From the NCBI RefSeq assembly GCF_001646665.1, contig NZ_LWBU01000141.1, forward strand, positions 35,738 through 99,737: a stretch of 64,000 bases of DNA, given 5' to 3'. The position numbers were made by a program, and so were the translations under genes. Source of the stretch: Streptomyces noursei. Its GTDB lineage: Bacteria > Actinomycetota > Actinomycetes > Streptomycetales > Streptomycetaceae. Shown piece by piece: positions 29,501-36,735 of this stretch (position 1 is its first letter; each line of letters starts with the position of its first letter). The notes beneath the pieces were generated by a model. It did not search any database. It saw nothing but the letters and a program-made list of their open reading frames with translations, and was not told where the DNA came from.

Positions 29501-30251
29501 CCGCCAGGTCCGCCGACCGCCGGTCGAGCTCGCGGTAGTCCATCCGCCCGCCGGTCCAGGTGACGGCGGTCGCCTCCGGGGTGCGCCGGGCCTGCTCGGC
29601 GAAGAGCCCGTGGACCGTGGCCGTGTCCGGCCAGTCGGCGGCCGTGTCGTTGAGGGAGCCGAGGATCAGCTCCCGTTCGCCCTCGGCGAGGAGGTCCGCC
29701 TCGCCGACGGTGGCGCCGGGCCGGCGGGCGAGGAACTCCCGTACGCGCAGCAGGTGCCCGGCGAATCGTTCCATCGTGGCCGGTTCGAACAGGGAGGAGC
29801 GGTACGCGAGGCGGGCCCGGTCCCCCTCGCGGGCCAGGAGCAGCTCGCACGCCTCGCCGGGTGCCTCCGGGGCGCCGGGGGACGTGTGGTCCGCGTACCG
29901 CACGGCGGTGCCGGCCGGGGGTCCGGCGGGCCGCGGCGCGGCGCACCCGGCCAGCAGGGCGGCGACCGGTCCGGCCGGGTCCACGGTCAGCTCCAGGGAC
30001 CCGTCGTCGGTGTCGACGAGGAGCCGGCGGCGGCCGGTGTACCGGTGCAGCAGCACGGCGTACGCGGCGAGGAGCAGGGCGCCCTCCTCCGCGCCGGCGC
30101 CGTGGCCCGGCAGGGGCGGCAGGTCGACGGTGAGGGTGCGGAAGGGCGCCGTGCCGCTGTCGAGGGTGCGCGGGTGGTCGGTGACGAGCAGGACGGGTTC
30201 GCCGGCGTCAGGAGCCGGAAGGGACGGTGTCGTTCTTGGTCTGCTGGTCAT
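26523..30251 (-). CDS. NRPS: half-C, A (Val-like code), PCP, C
   Basis: A 1242-residue NRPS, probably the initiating subunit. Residues 1-190 are a truncated condensation-like region with no HHxxxDG. The A domain (about 205-705) shows A3 YICYTSGTTGTPKG and A5 NGYGPTENTT. Its pocket code DAFWVGGTFK differs from the GrsB valine code DAFWIGGTFK by one conservative change. The PCP (LGADSLTAT, Ser near 755) precedes a complete C domain (810-1240) with canonical DLHHIVVDGFS. It ends after that C domain, which would join Val to the Ser loaded on the next subunit. The ATG at 30251 lies inside the exporter gene (44-base overlap). A 69-base gap separates it from the next NRPS. Confidence 0.93.
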   Translation of the reverse strand: MTSRPRTTPSLPAPDAGEPVLLVTDHPRTLDSGTAPFRTLTVDLPPLPGHGAGAEEGALLLAAYAVLLHRYTGRRRLLVDTDDGSLELTVDPAGPVAALLAGCAAPRPAGPPAGTAVRYADHTSPGAPEAPGEACELLLAREGDRARLAYRSSLFEPATMERFAGHLLRVREFLARRPGATVGEADLLAEGERELILGSLNDTAADWPDTATVHGLFAEQARRTPEATAVTWTGGRMDYRELDRRSADLAAALRTCGVRTGDRVGLRAAHGPELVVAALGILRAGAAYVALEPDHPAERTGWLLADSSVRVLVTGPGLPADPPFDGTVLTVDARDHGHAAATGLTDTGARPPADPASAGDLAYICYTSGTTGTPKGVQVTHRNVVRLVKGTEYVPFGPDTRMLPTGSVAFDASTFEIWGPLLNGGSLHMADRDVILNARELGREMSTRRITTMWLTSPLFNQLVEQDAKAFRPLRELVVGGDALSSPHVAKALDACPELTVVNGYGPTENTTFSLTHRVTRDDLDGRRIPIGRPIANSTAYVLDEAGRLCPVGVPGELCLGGAGVTLGYLGRPDLTAERFTEDPFVPGGRMYRSGDLARLRPDGVIDFLGRRDHQVKIRGFRIEPAEVEKAMLGHPRVAEAVVTARPRPGRGDLRLCGYYAGPRPPGPEELRDHLARTLPGHMVPTHLVPLERLPLNHTGKVDRGRLPDPDGSPLLAATPYTAPADDIERTLVELAEAALGLTGIGTGHDLRDLGADSLTATLIAAGAQERLGRHCPAGAVLRSGTPARLAALLRDSTATAAARIPAAPDADTYPVTPQQRQVYLEQIKDERAVHYNVPVTLDLPAGTDPARLGDALRRLPAYHEALRTRFTVEGGEVRQRVEDHAEPPVRVVDDPRDATPPGAFVRPFDLARAPLWRAEVHRAGEGVRLRMDLHHIVVDGFSLTPLMEDLALLYAGGEPTPPARRYRDYAVWLQGRDATAAREAQAPHWEEVFAKPVDPADLPTDRPRPPLRALDGDVLAFALGRERTDRIRAVARAHDVTPFAVLASAYALLLAGLKGTADITIGTPVSGRTVPGLHRTVGMFANTVVLRLDADPALPYDAFLRRTGEAAQEASAHQDFPFEEVVARTAPGRDYSRTPLFDALLALHSARYLSVDFRGTRVPLRLEQTGQAVFDLNMQIHETPGGLDVAWQYAAGLLRRDTVETWRDTFTSLLDTATTDPTTSLGALLPAPSGFDLDFDL

Positions 30252-31488
30252 CGGCCGCGGTCACCCCCAATCTGAACGGGGTGCGGCGGAAGAGGACGAC
30301 CGTCAGGATGCCGGGCGCGGCGGCGAGCGCGGCGACGGCGACGATCAGACCCTGGTAGTGGCTGTCGGTGAGCAGGAAGCCGCCGAGCGCGGAGCCGGCG
30401 GGCAGGGCGCCCGCCATCACCGTGCGCATCAGCGTCATGGCGCGGCCCCGCATCTCGTTGGGCACCCGGGTCATCCGCACCACGCCGCCGAGGACGGTCA
30501 TGGGCGCCGACAGGATGCCGTTGAGCGCCAGTCCGAGCAGGATCCAGGGCAGCGCGGTCGGGATCAGGAAGAACAGGACGGCGCCGGAGAGCAGTTGGAA
30601 GACACCGATGCGGAGCATCTGCTTCTCGGAGGTCTGTACGGCGCCGGAGACCAGCGAGCCGATGAGTTCGCCCGCCGCCATCACGGCCAGCATCAGGCCG
30701 AGGACCCCGGGCCCGCTGCCGAACTCGAACTTCGCCAGCCACGGCAGCGCGACCACCAGGGCGCCGGCGGAGACGTTGAAGGCACCGAACGAGAGCGTCA
30801 GGACGAGCAGGAACCGGTCGCGGACGATGAGCCGGAAGACGGGCGCCCAGCCGGGCCGCTGCGGTGCGTCCCCGGTGGTCTCCGCCGGCTCGGGGCGGCC
30901 CATCGGGGCCTTGATCCGGCTGATCAGGAAGGCGAAGAGCAGGTAGGTCGCGGCGTCCAGGAGCAGGACGTTGGGGGCGCCGAAGAGGGTGATCAGACCC
31001 GCGCCGATGGCCGGGCCGAGGACGTTGGCCGCGCCCATGGCGGTGGCTTCCAGGCCGGAGGCCGCCTGGAGCTTGTCGGCGGGCACCAGTTCGGGCAGCA
31101 CGGCGGGTGTGCCGGCCAGCGGAATGATCTTGAGGAAGCCGTACACCAGCGCCACGACGTACAGGTGCCAGACGTGAAGGGAGTCCGCGAAGGCGAGGAG
31201 CGGGATCAGCGCGACGACAACGCCCCGGAACACCGAGTCGTAGATGAAGAGCTTGCGCCGGGAGAACCGGTCGAGAAGCGGGCCGACGACGGCCCCCCCG
31301 GCGATCACCGGGAGGGTGAGGCAGACGCCCAGGATTCCCAGTCCGGCGGCGCCCGCCTCCTCCACCGTGATCCAGGCGAGGGCGGCGTAGGTGGCACCGT
31401 CGCCGAGCAGGTTGAGCACCAGAGCCGACCAGAGCAACCGGTAGTCACCGATGCGCAGGATGGCCAGATATGCTTTCACGTTCCACAC
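30208..31488 (-). CDS. MFS transporter, probable exporter of cluster 1
   Basis: A 426-residue major facilitator of the MFS_3/enterobactin-exporter type, with about 12 hydrophobic helices. The cytoplasmic loop between helices 2 and 3 carries DRFSRRKLF, and there is a long central loop (about residues 197-215). It is the first gene of the cluster 1 transcript and overlaps the first NRPS by 44 bases, so it is most likely the export or self-resistance pump for the peptide. The start is GTG 31488, or GTG 31479 three codons later; neither has a strong Shine-Dalgarno sequence. Confidence 0.9.
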   Translation of the reverse strand: MWNVKAYLAILRIGDYRLLWSALVLNLLGDGATYAALAWITVEEAGAAGLGILGVCLTLPVIAGGAVVGPLLDRFSRRKLFIYDSVFRGVVVALIPLLAFADSLHVWHLYVVALVYGFLKIIPLAGTPAVLPELVPADKLQAASGLEATAMGAANVLGPAIGAGLITLFGAPNVLLLDAATYLLFAFLISRIKAPMGRPEPAETTGDAPQRPGWAPVFRLIVRDRFLLVLTLSFGAFNVSAGALVVALPWLAKFEFGSGPGVLGLMLAVMAAGELIGSLVSGAVQTSEKQMLRIGVFQLLSGAVLFFLIPTALPWILLGLALNGILSAPMTVLGGVVRMTRVPNEMRGRAMTLMRTVMAGALPAGSALGGFLLTDSHYQGLIVAVAALAAAPGILTVVLFRRTPFRLGVTAADDQQTKNDTVPSGS

Positions 31489-32235
31489 CGTTCAGTAGGC
31501 CGAGATGGGCAAGCGAAGTCAGCGGGTGGCATGAAATGCGCCAACACCGCCGTGGGTGTGCGAATGGGAGAGACGCCAGGGCGTGCTGTGCCGGCATGCG
31601 CGCGGGCATGCGTCGGCGGTCCCGGCGTTTTTGTGTATGACCTGTCAGGCGTGCTCGTTTCCGGCTCTGGAGTCCGGAATCCCCCGTGCGAGTGTCCTCA
31701 AGAAGTGCCCCCACCCCCGTAATGCGGGCTGCCGGAGCAGCGCGCAATTTCCGCCGCTCGTTCTAACAGTTCGCACGAAACGCGTCAATGACGGTGGAGC
31801 CAGGCGGAATGGCTTGTTCTGGAGCTTGAGTTCGGGCGGTCGGCCCCGTCGCCGCGGAGCGGGCCGGGCGGGGCTTCGCTCGCTCTCCCCCGCGGGCCGG
31901 GGGCCGGGGCGGCCGGCGGGGGAGGGAGCCGGGGCCGGGGTGCCGGCCGGGCGCACGCGGCTGATCACGGCGAATGGCGGCGGCGGGCGGGTCCACCCCT
32001 CCGCCACGGGGCGCGTACGCGGGGTACGCGGTGCCCGGGAGGCGGTGCGGGCGGCCGGCCGGACGACCCGCGGAAGGGGTGCGGTGGGCGGTGTGTCCGG
32101 CCAGCTGATCGGGTTCCTTGCGGATACCCGCGCTTTTCAGTCATGATCACGACACAATTTGCTCGCCTTGCGGGCGGTGAACCGGCGGTTTTCCCGCAGT
32201 TCACCCCTCCGGGCGGCCGGCCGGCGGCCCCGCCG
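31489..32235. other. 747-base intergenic region upstream of NRPS cluster 1
   Basis: The region separates the FAD monooxygenase stop from the exporter start, both on the minus strand. It is less G/C-rich than its surroundings near 31620-31790 and holds the promoter described at 31760-31788. About 265 bases of leader lie between that promoter and the exporter start. Short reading frames in it have no good ribosome-binding site or recognisable product. The half nearest the monooxygenase (31800-32235) has no feature I can name. Confidence 0.6.
31760..31788 (-). promoter_or_regulatory. Predicted vegetative-type promoter for the cluster 1 operon
   Basis: On the minus strand, TTGACG (31783-31788) is separated by exactly 17 bases from TAGAAC (31760-31765). 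This is close to the HrdB-type consensus TTGACA-N17-TAGAAT, and such a match is uncommon in this G/C-rich DNA. Transcription would start near 31753 and run into the MFS and NRPS genes after a leader of about 265 bases. Confidence 0.6.
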
Positions 32236-33450
32236 TCACCGCCCGTGCAGCGCCCTGGCGAGCGCCGGGCCGAGCCGTCGCTTGAGGGTGCGCAGCGCCT
32301 CGACCCGTCCGGCCGCGCGGTCGATCCGGTAGTACAGCTGCGGCGGGACGTACGGCAGCAGCGGGGAGTGGCGCTGCCCGAGGAGGGCGAACATCTCCTC
32401 CGGCTCCAGGCCCATGTAGCGCGGCAGGTCCTCGTACCACCGGGCGCTGTAGCGGGCCGCGCTCTGGGAGGGGACGAGGGCGGCCCGGCGCTCCCGCTCG
32501 TAGCGGGCGAGGGCGGTCCGGACGCCGGAGCCGCCGTGCAGGGCGCCGGCGAGGGCGATGGCGTCCTCCAGGGCGAGGGTGGTGCCCGCGCCGATCGAGT
32601 AGTGAGTGGTGTGGGCGGCGTCGCCGAGCAGGACGAGATTGTCCCGGTACCAGGTCCGGTTGGTGACGGTGCGGAAGTTCAGCCAGCGGGCCCCGCCGTC
32701 GTCGGGGCGCGGGTCACCGATGAGGGGGTGGCCGCCGAGGGGTTCGGCGAACAGCCGGCCCAGCAGGGCGAGCCCGTCGGCGTGGCCCGCCCGGTCGAGG
32801 CCGAGGCCCGTCCAGGTGTCGGGCGAGCACTCCACGACGCACGTGCTGCGGTCCTCGCCGTACCGGTAGCCGTAGGCCCAGATCCAGCCGTGCGCCGTCT
32901 CGACGAAGGCGAAGGTGAAGGCGTCGAAGACCTGCGTGGTCCCGAGCCAGACGTACTTGTTCCGCCCGGTCACGACGTCGGTGCCGAAGTGGGCGGCGTA
33001 CCGGCCGCGCAGCCGGCTGTTGGCGCCGTCGCAGGCGACCACCAGGTCGGCGTCGAACGCCTCGGCCCCGCCGGCCGCCCGGTCGGCGTCGACCGGGTGC
33101 TCGTGGGCGATGCGCACCCCCAGGGACTCGGCCCGGCGCGCCAGGACGTCCAGCAGGGCGTGCCGGCCGATCCCGAACCCCTGGTCGCCGTGGTGCACGG
33201 TCGAGCGGTCGCGGACGTGGGCCACGCCGTCGCTCCACCGGACCGACCTCTCGGCGACGGCGTGCGCGGAGACCGGGTCGTGGCGGCGCAGCACGTCGAG
33301 CAGGCCCGCCCAGTAGGTGACCCCCCACCCGTAGGTCGACCCCGCCGGGTCACGCTCGTGGACCGTGATCTCGTGGGACGGGTCCCGGAGCTTCATCAGG
33401 ATCGAGAAGTACAGGCCGGCGGGCCCGCCGCCGACGCAGGTGACCTTCAC
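32236..33450 (-). CDS. FAD-dependent monooxygenase (anthraniloyl/salicylyl-CoA hydroxylase-like)
   Basis: A 404-residue group A flavoprotein hydroxylase. The N-terminus VKVTCVGGGPAGLYFSILMK is the dinucleotide-binding GxGxxG site. DLVVACDGANSRLR matches the DG motif, and VLLGDAAHTTHYSIGAGTT is the FAD-ribityl GD motif. The start KVTCVGGGPAGLYFSILMKL and YGWGVTYWAGLLD closely follow the N-terminal half of anthraniloyl-CoA and salicylyl-CoA hydroxylases, but the old-yellow-enzyme half of the former is absent. GTG 33450 has GGGGAG upstream. It would hydroxylate an aromatic or acyl-CoA-like substrate with NAD(P)H and O2. It lies 750 bases beyond the exporter and could be a tailoring enzyme of cluster 1, but has its own leader. 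Confidence 0.87.
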   Translation of the reverse strand: MKVTCVGGGPAGLYFSILMKLRDPSHEITVHERDPAGSTYGWGVTYWAGLLDVLRRHDPVSAHAVAERSVRWSDGVAHVRDRSTVHHGDQGFGIGRHALLDVLARRAESLGVRIAHEHPVDADRAAGGAEAFDADLVVACDGANSRLRGRYAAHFGTDVVTGRNKYVWLGTTQVFDAFTFAFVETAHGWIWAYGYRYGEDRSTCVVECSPDTWTGLGLDRAGHADGLALLGRLFAEPLGGHPLIGDPRPDDGGARWLNFRTVTNRTWYRDNLVLLGDAAHTTHYSIGAGTTLALEDAIALAGALHGGSGVRTALARYERERRAALVPSQSAARYSARWYEDLPRYMGLEPEEMFALLGQRHSPLLPYVPPQLYYRIDRAAGRVEALRTLKRRLGPALARALHGR

Positions 33451-33594
33451 GCACACTCCCCTGGACGTCACACGTTGGCCGGTCCGACCAGGAAACGTAG
33501 CAGGGTGTCGCCCGATTAGTAGGGATTTGGTTGGTTTGGCCACGTCAGGGCGGGGGATCTGACCTGTAGTGGGACTTTCCTGATCGGAGGCGTC

Positions 33595-33750
33595 ATGATC
33601 ATCCTCGGCCTTGTCCTGCTCGTCATCGGCCTGGTGGCCGGTATCGGCATTCTGTGGACCATCGGTGTCATCCTGCTCGTGATCGGCGCGGTCCTGTGGA
33701 TCCTGGGCGCCATGGGGCACGCGGTCGGCGGACGGCGTCACTACTACTGA
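33595..33750 (+). CDS. DUF6131-type mini membrane protein
   Basis: A 51-residue protein, MIILGLVLLVIGLVAGIG to AVGGRRHYY, with two hydrophobic helices separated by a short turn and a basic C-terminus. GGAGG at 33586-33590 is correctly spaced from ATG 33595. The sequence matches the small DUF6131 family seen in many Streptomyces genomes. Function unknown. It is divergent from the FAD monooxygenase; the 144 bases between them probably hold both promoters. Confidence 0.8.
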   Translation: MIILGLVLLVIGLVAGIGILWTIGVILLVIGAVLWILGAMGHAVGGRRHYY

Positions 33751-33977
33751 CGCGGCTCCTCCCTGCACAACGGGCCGGCCCGGTCCGTGCGCCCCGCCGG
33801 GTGACCGGGGCGCCGGACCGGGCCGGCCGCCGTCCGCGGGCGGGCGCCGGGGGGCCGGGCGGCGCCGAGGAGGTGGCGGAGAGGCGCCGAGGGGGTGGCC
33901 CGGCGGGCCGTGCGCCGCCGTCGGGCAACCCGGATGCGTCGGCGGGCGCCTCCGGTCCGGCGCGCGGGTGGAGTCCC

Positions 33978-34559
33978 TCAGCCGGTCGCACCCGCCATGT
34001 CGCCCGCGGTGCCGCCGTTGCCGCCGTCATCGGACCCGGCGGCGTCGGCGAGTTGCTCCTTGGCCCGCTTGCCGACCACGGCCGCCGCGGCGAGGGCGCT
34101 GCCGACGAAGGCCGCCGCCAGGGTCCAGGGCTGGTCGAAGCGGTGACCGGTGGCGTGGTCCAGCGAGTACCGGCCGGCGCCGGTGACACCGATGGCCGCC
34201 GCCGTGAACCCGAGGAAGGCCGGGTACTCGTAGCCGCCGGACTGGTTGAAGAACCCGGCCGGCGCGTGCACCGCCACCGCGCCGGCCATCGCACCCGCCG
34301 CGGCCGCCCCGGCGGCGGGGGTGGCGAGCCCGAGCATCAGCAGCGCCCCGCCGCCCGCCTCGCCGAGGCCGGCCGCCACGGCGCTCTGGCGGCCGGGGCG
34401 GAAGCCCATCGCCTCCATGGCCTTGGACGTTCCCTCCAGGCCGCCCCCGCCGAACCAGCCCAGCAGCTTCTGCGTGCCGTGCGCGGCGAGCACCGCGCCG
34501 GTGCCGACCCGCAGGACGAACAGACCGAGGTCGCGTCGGTTGATGGGGCTGGCACTCAT
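33978..34559 (-). CDS. DoxX-family membrane protein
   Basis: A 193-residue membrane protein with four helices. The N-terminal family signature is LGLFVLRVGTGAVLAAHGTQ followed by KLLGWFGG, with a conserved GFRPG and a GEAGGGALLMLGLATPAAGA helix. A short hydrophilic Gly/Asp-rich tail follows helix four. DoxX proteins are implicated in redox or thiol-stress complexes in mycobacteria (with a membrane-associated sulphurtransferase and superoxide dismutase), but no such partner is nearby. ATG 34559 starts at the conserved N-terminus. Monocistronic. Confidence 0.9.
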   Translation of the reverse strand: MSASPINRRDLGLFVLRVGTGAVLAAHGTQKLLGWFGGGGLEGTSKAMEAMGFRPGRQSAVAAGLGEAGGGALLMLGLATPAAGAAAAGAMAGAVAVHAPAGFFNQSGGYEYPAFLGFTAAAIGVTGAGRYSLDHATGHRFDQPWTLAAAFVGSALAAAAVVGKRAKEQLADAAGSDDGGNGGTAGDMAGATG

Positions 34560-34649
34560 GGGGGCTCCCGGGCAGGACGGAGTCGGACACCTACCCGTCC
34601 ACTGTCGCCCGGTGCGGCCCCCGGCGGACGGTGCTGGTGCGCCGTCCGG

Positions 34650-34683
34650 GTGAGCGGCCGCCCCGGAACGGGCCGCCGCTCAC
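34650..34683 (-). terminator. Hairpin at the end of the 34.7-36.6 kb operon
   Basis: Inverted repeat GTGAGCGGCCGCCC (34650-34663) with GGGCCGCCGCTCAC (34670-34683), one internal mismatch, loop of six. It overlaps the stop of the 162-residue hypothetical gene on the minus strand. Confidence 0.6.
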
Positions 34684-35168
34684 CGGGCGGGCGGCCCGCC
34701 GGCGGGCACGGGCTCCACCTCCAGGAAGCGGCGCTTGCGCGGGCCGCGGTACAGCAGGGCCTCCCAGCCCAGGGGGCCCAGCACGCGGGCGCACGCGCCG
34801 AGGGCGTCCTCCTCCTGCTGGGCCGCCCCGCCGCCCGGCGGGCCCACCCACTCGACCCGCACCGTCCCCGGCCCCTCCCCCGGCGCCACGCGGTACCCCG
34901 TCGCCACCCGGCGCCCCTCCGCGTCCACCGCAGAGGGCGCGACCCCGGCCGCCTCCAGGGCCAGGGCCACCGCCCGCACCGGCCGGTTGCGCTCCCACAC
35001 CGCCGGCACGGCCGCCGGGTCCCCGCCCGCCGTGCCGGTCAGGCGCCGGATCTGCAACAGCCCCTCGAACGCCACCCGCACTTCGGCGGCCCGTCGCTCC
35101 GCCGCACCCGCCGTCGCCGGCGGAGCGGGCCCGTCCCCCGTCGCGGCCTCGAACCCCTCGTCGGTCAC
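34680..35168 (-). CDS. Hypothetical protein coupled to the WGR protein
   Basis: A 162-residue soluble protein with no recognised domain. The central part has an amphipathic helix (EVRVAFEGLLQIRRLTG) and a strand-rich C-terminal half ending with ALLYRGPRKRRFLEVEPVP. Pro/Gly-rich ends suggest flexible tails. The GTG at 35168 overlaps the stop of the WGR gene by four bases (GTGA), so both are made from one transcript, probably in similar amounts, and may interact. No function is claimed. Confidence 0.7.
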   Translation of the reverse strand: MTDEGFEAATGDGPAPPATAGAAERRAAEVRVAFEGLLQIRRLTGTAGGDPAAVPAVWERNRPVRAVALALEAAGVAPSAVDAEGRRVATGYRVAPGEGPGTVRVEWVGPPGGGAAQQEEDALGACARVLGPLGWEALLYRGPRKRRFLEVEPVPAGGPPAR

Positions 35169-36607
35169 AGCAGCCTCCTGATGTCACCCCGCACCCGGTA
35201 GAAGCCTCCCGACGCGGGGTGCAGGGCGTCCACCACGTACCGCGCGCCCGGCTCCCGTATCGCGCGCGGGAACTGGACCCTCCACGAACGCTCGTAACCG
35301 TCCGACACCACGTGCACGCGCATCCGCCCGCCCTCCTGGACGCACTCCACGACCACCGCGCCGGCCGGCGCGGCCGTCACCGTCGTCACCGAGGCCACCG
35401 CGGTGGCCGGCGCGTACGTGGGCAGCGCGGCGGCGAGCTTCACGTCCCGGGCGACCGGCACGGTGCCCTGCTGGGCGGCCGTGATCGCGGCCTCGCTCGC
35501 GTCCACGCACACCAGCGAGCCGTCCGTGGTGACCAGGTACAGCCGGTCCTCGTGGTACTGCATCGACAGGGCGGAACCGCCCCCCGTGCCGAGCTTCCAC
35601 AGGCGCGTGCCGTCGCGGTCGAAGCAGTACACCGACGACGCGGCGTCACCGGCGAACACGAACCGGCCGCCGGGCGAGGTGGCGCACGAGTAGACCGCGC
35701 TGTCGCAGGCGTACGTCGCCTCCAGCGCGCCGTCCGTCTTGGACAGCCGCTGCACCACCCGCTGCCCCGTGCCCGCGTACACCGCGTCGGACTCCTGCCA
35801 GCCGAACAGCACCGCGCCCCTGGTGCGCGTGTGCCACAACTCCCCGCCGCCGTCCGGGGCGTAGGCCGTCACACCCGAGGAGTGGCCGTGGTACACGGCC
35901 CGGTCGTCGGCGCGCACCATCCAGGCGTGCTCCCCCCGGCCGCCGCGCGACCACTGGTGCTCGTCCTCGTGGTCGATCACCGTGAGCCGGCCGCCCCGGT
36001 CCGCGACGTTCAGCACGCCCTCGTGGATGTCCAGCCAGAAGATGTCCACGTCCGCGGCGATGTCGTACGCGGCGAACGGCAGCTTCGACGACAGGTCGTA
36101 CACCCGGCCGTCGTCGCAGCCGGCGTAGATCCAGAAGTCGTCGGCGACCAGGCACTTGACCCCGTCGGGCAGGCTGTACCGGGCGAGGACCTCGCCCGCG
36201 TGGTCCAGGGTGTACACGTCGCCCGACTGGTTGCCGACCCAGCAGCGGTCGGCGTCGACGTGGATGCCGAAGGCCGCCGAGCCGGTGCGGAACCGCCACA
36301 GCACCGGCGCCACCGCCCGCGCGGTCGACGGCGCGGAGGAGACCTGACGGCGGGTGACCGCCCGGGGCGCGCGCTGCCCGGGGACGGCCGGCGCGTACCC
36401 CTTGCGCACCTTCTCGCCCACCTTCTTCGCCGCCGCGGCCTGCGCCTTCTGCGGGGTCGCGAACGTCGACGTCTGCGTCTGCCCGGCCGCGCCGATGCGC
36501 CCGTAGCGCACGGAAACCACCTGGCCCGCCACCGTCACCTCGTAGAACTTGTGCGCACCGCCGCCGTCCTGTGACAGCTCCAGATACGTCGTCGACGTCG
36601 TCGACAT
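35165..36607 (-). CDS. WGR-domain and beta-propeller protein
   Basis: A 480-residue protein. Residues of about 1-80 form a WGR domain (YLELSQDGGGAHKFYEVTV, then VSVRYGRIGAAGQTQTSTF), the module that contacts DNA ends and nicks in PARP proteins. After an Arg/Pro-rich linker, the remaining 350 residues are PQQ/WD-like beta-propeller repeats (WVGNQSGDVYTLDHAGEVL, YCFDRDGTRLWKLG, LYLVTTDGSLVCVDASE). No catalytic PARP domain is present. ATG 36607 follows GGGGAGG. WGR proteins fused to propellers occur in Streptomyces, and their role is unknown; a DNA-damage or scaffold function is only a guess from the domains. Confidence 0.88.
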   Translation of the reverse strand: MSTTSTTYLELSQDGGGAHKFYEVTVAGQVVSVRYGRIGAAGQTQTSTFATPQKAQAAAAKKVGEKVRKGYAPAVPGQRAPRAVTRRQVSSAPSTARAVAPVLWRFRTGSAAFGIHVDADRCWVGNQSGDVYTLDHAGEVLARYSLPDGVKCLVADDFWIYAGCDDGRVYDLSSKLPFAAYDIAADVDIFWLDIHEGVLNVADRGGRLTVIDHEDEHQWSRGGRGEHAWMVRADDRAVYHGHSSGVTAYAPDGGGELWHTRTRGAVLFGWQESDAVYAGTGQRVVQRLSKTDGALEATYACDSAVYSCATSPGGRFVFAGDAASSVYCFDRDGTRLWKLGTGGGSALSMQYHEDRLYLVTTDGSLVCVDASEAAITAAQQGTVPVARDVKLAAALPTYAPATAVASVTTVTAAPAGAVVVECVQEGGRMRVHVVSDGYERSWRVQFPRAIREPGARYVVDALHPASGGFYRVRGDIRRLL

Positions 36608-36735
36608 GGCAGACCCCTCCCCAGGACGGACCGCGCGGCCTGATCCGCGCGTCCCACTTCCCGAAAGGTAGAAGGCACCACTGACAATCGGCCCGCGGGC
36701 CGGCGGCGCCCCGGCACTCCCTAGGATCACGGTCC

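Noticed and set aside
31445..31747. A possible leader peptide upstream of the exporter
   Set aside because: No Shine-Dalgarno sequence, random-looking composition and overlap with the exporter start in another frame. Kept only as a note on the long leader.
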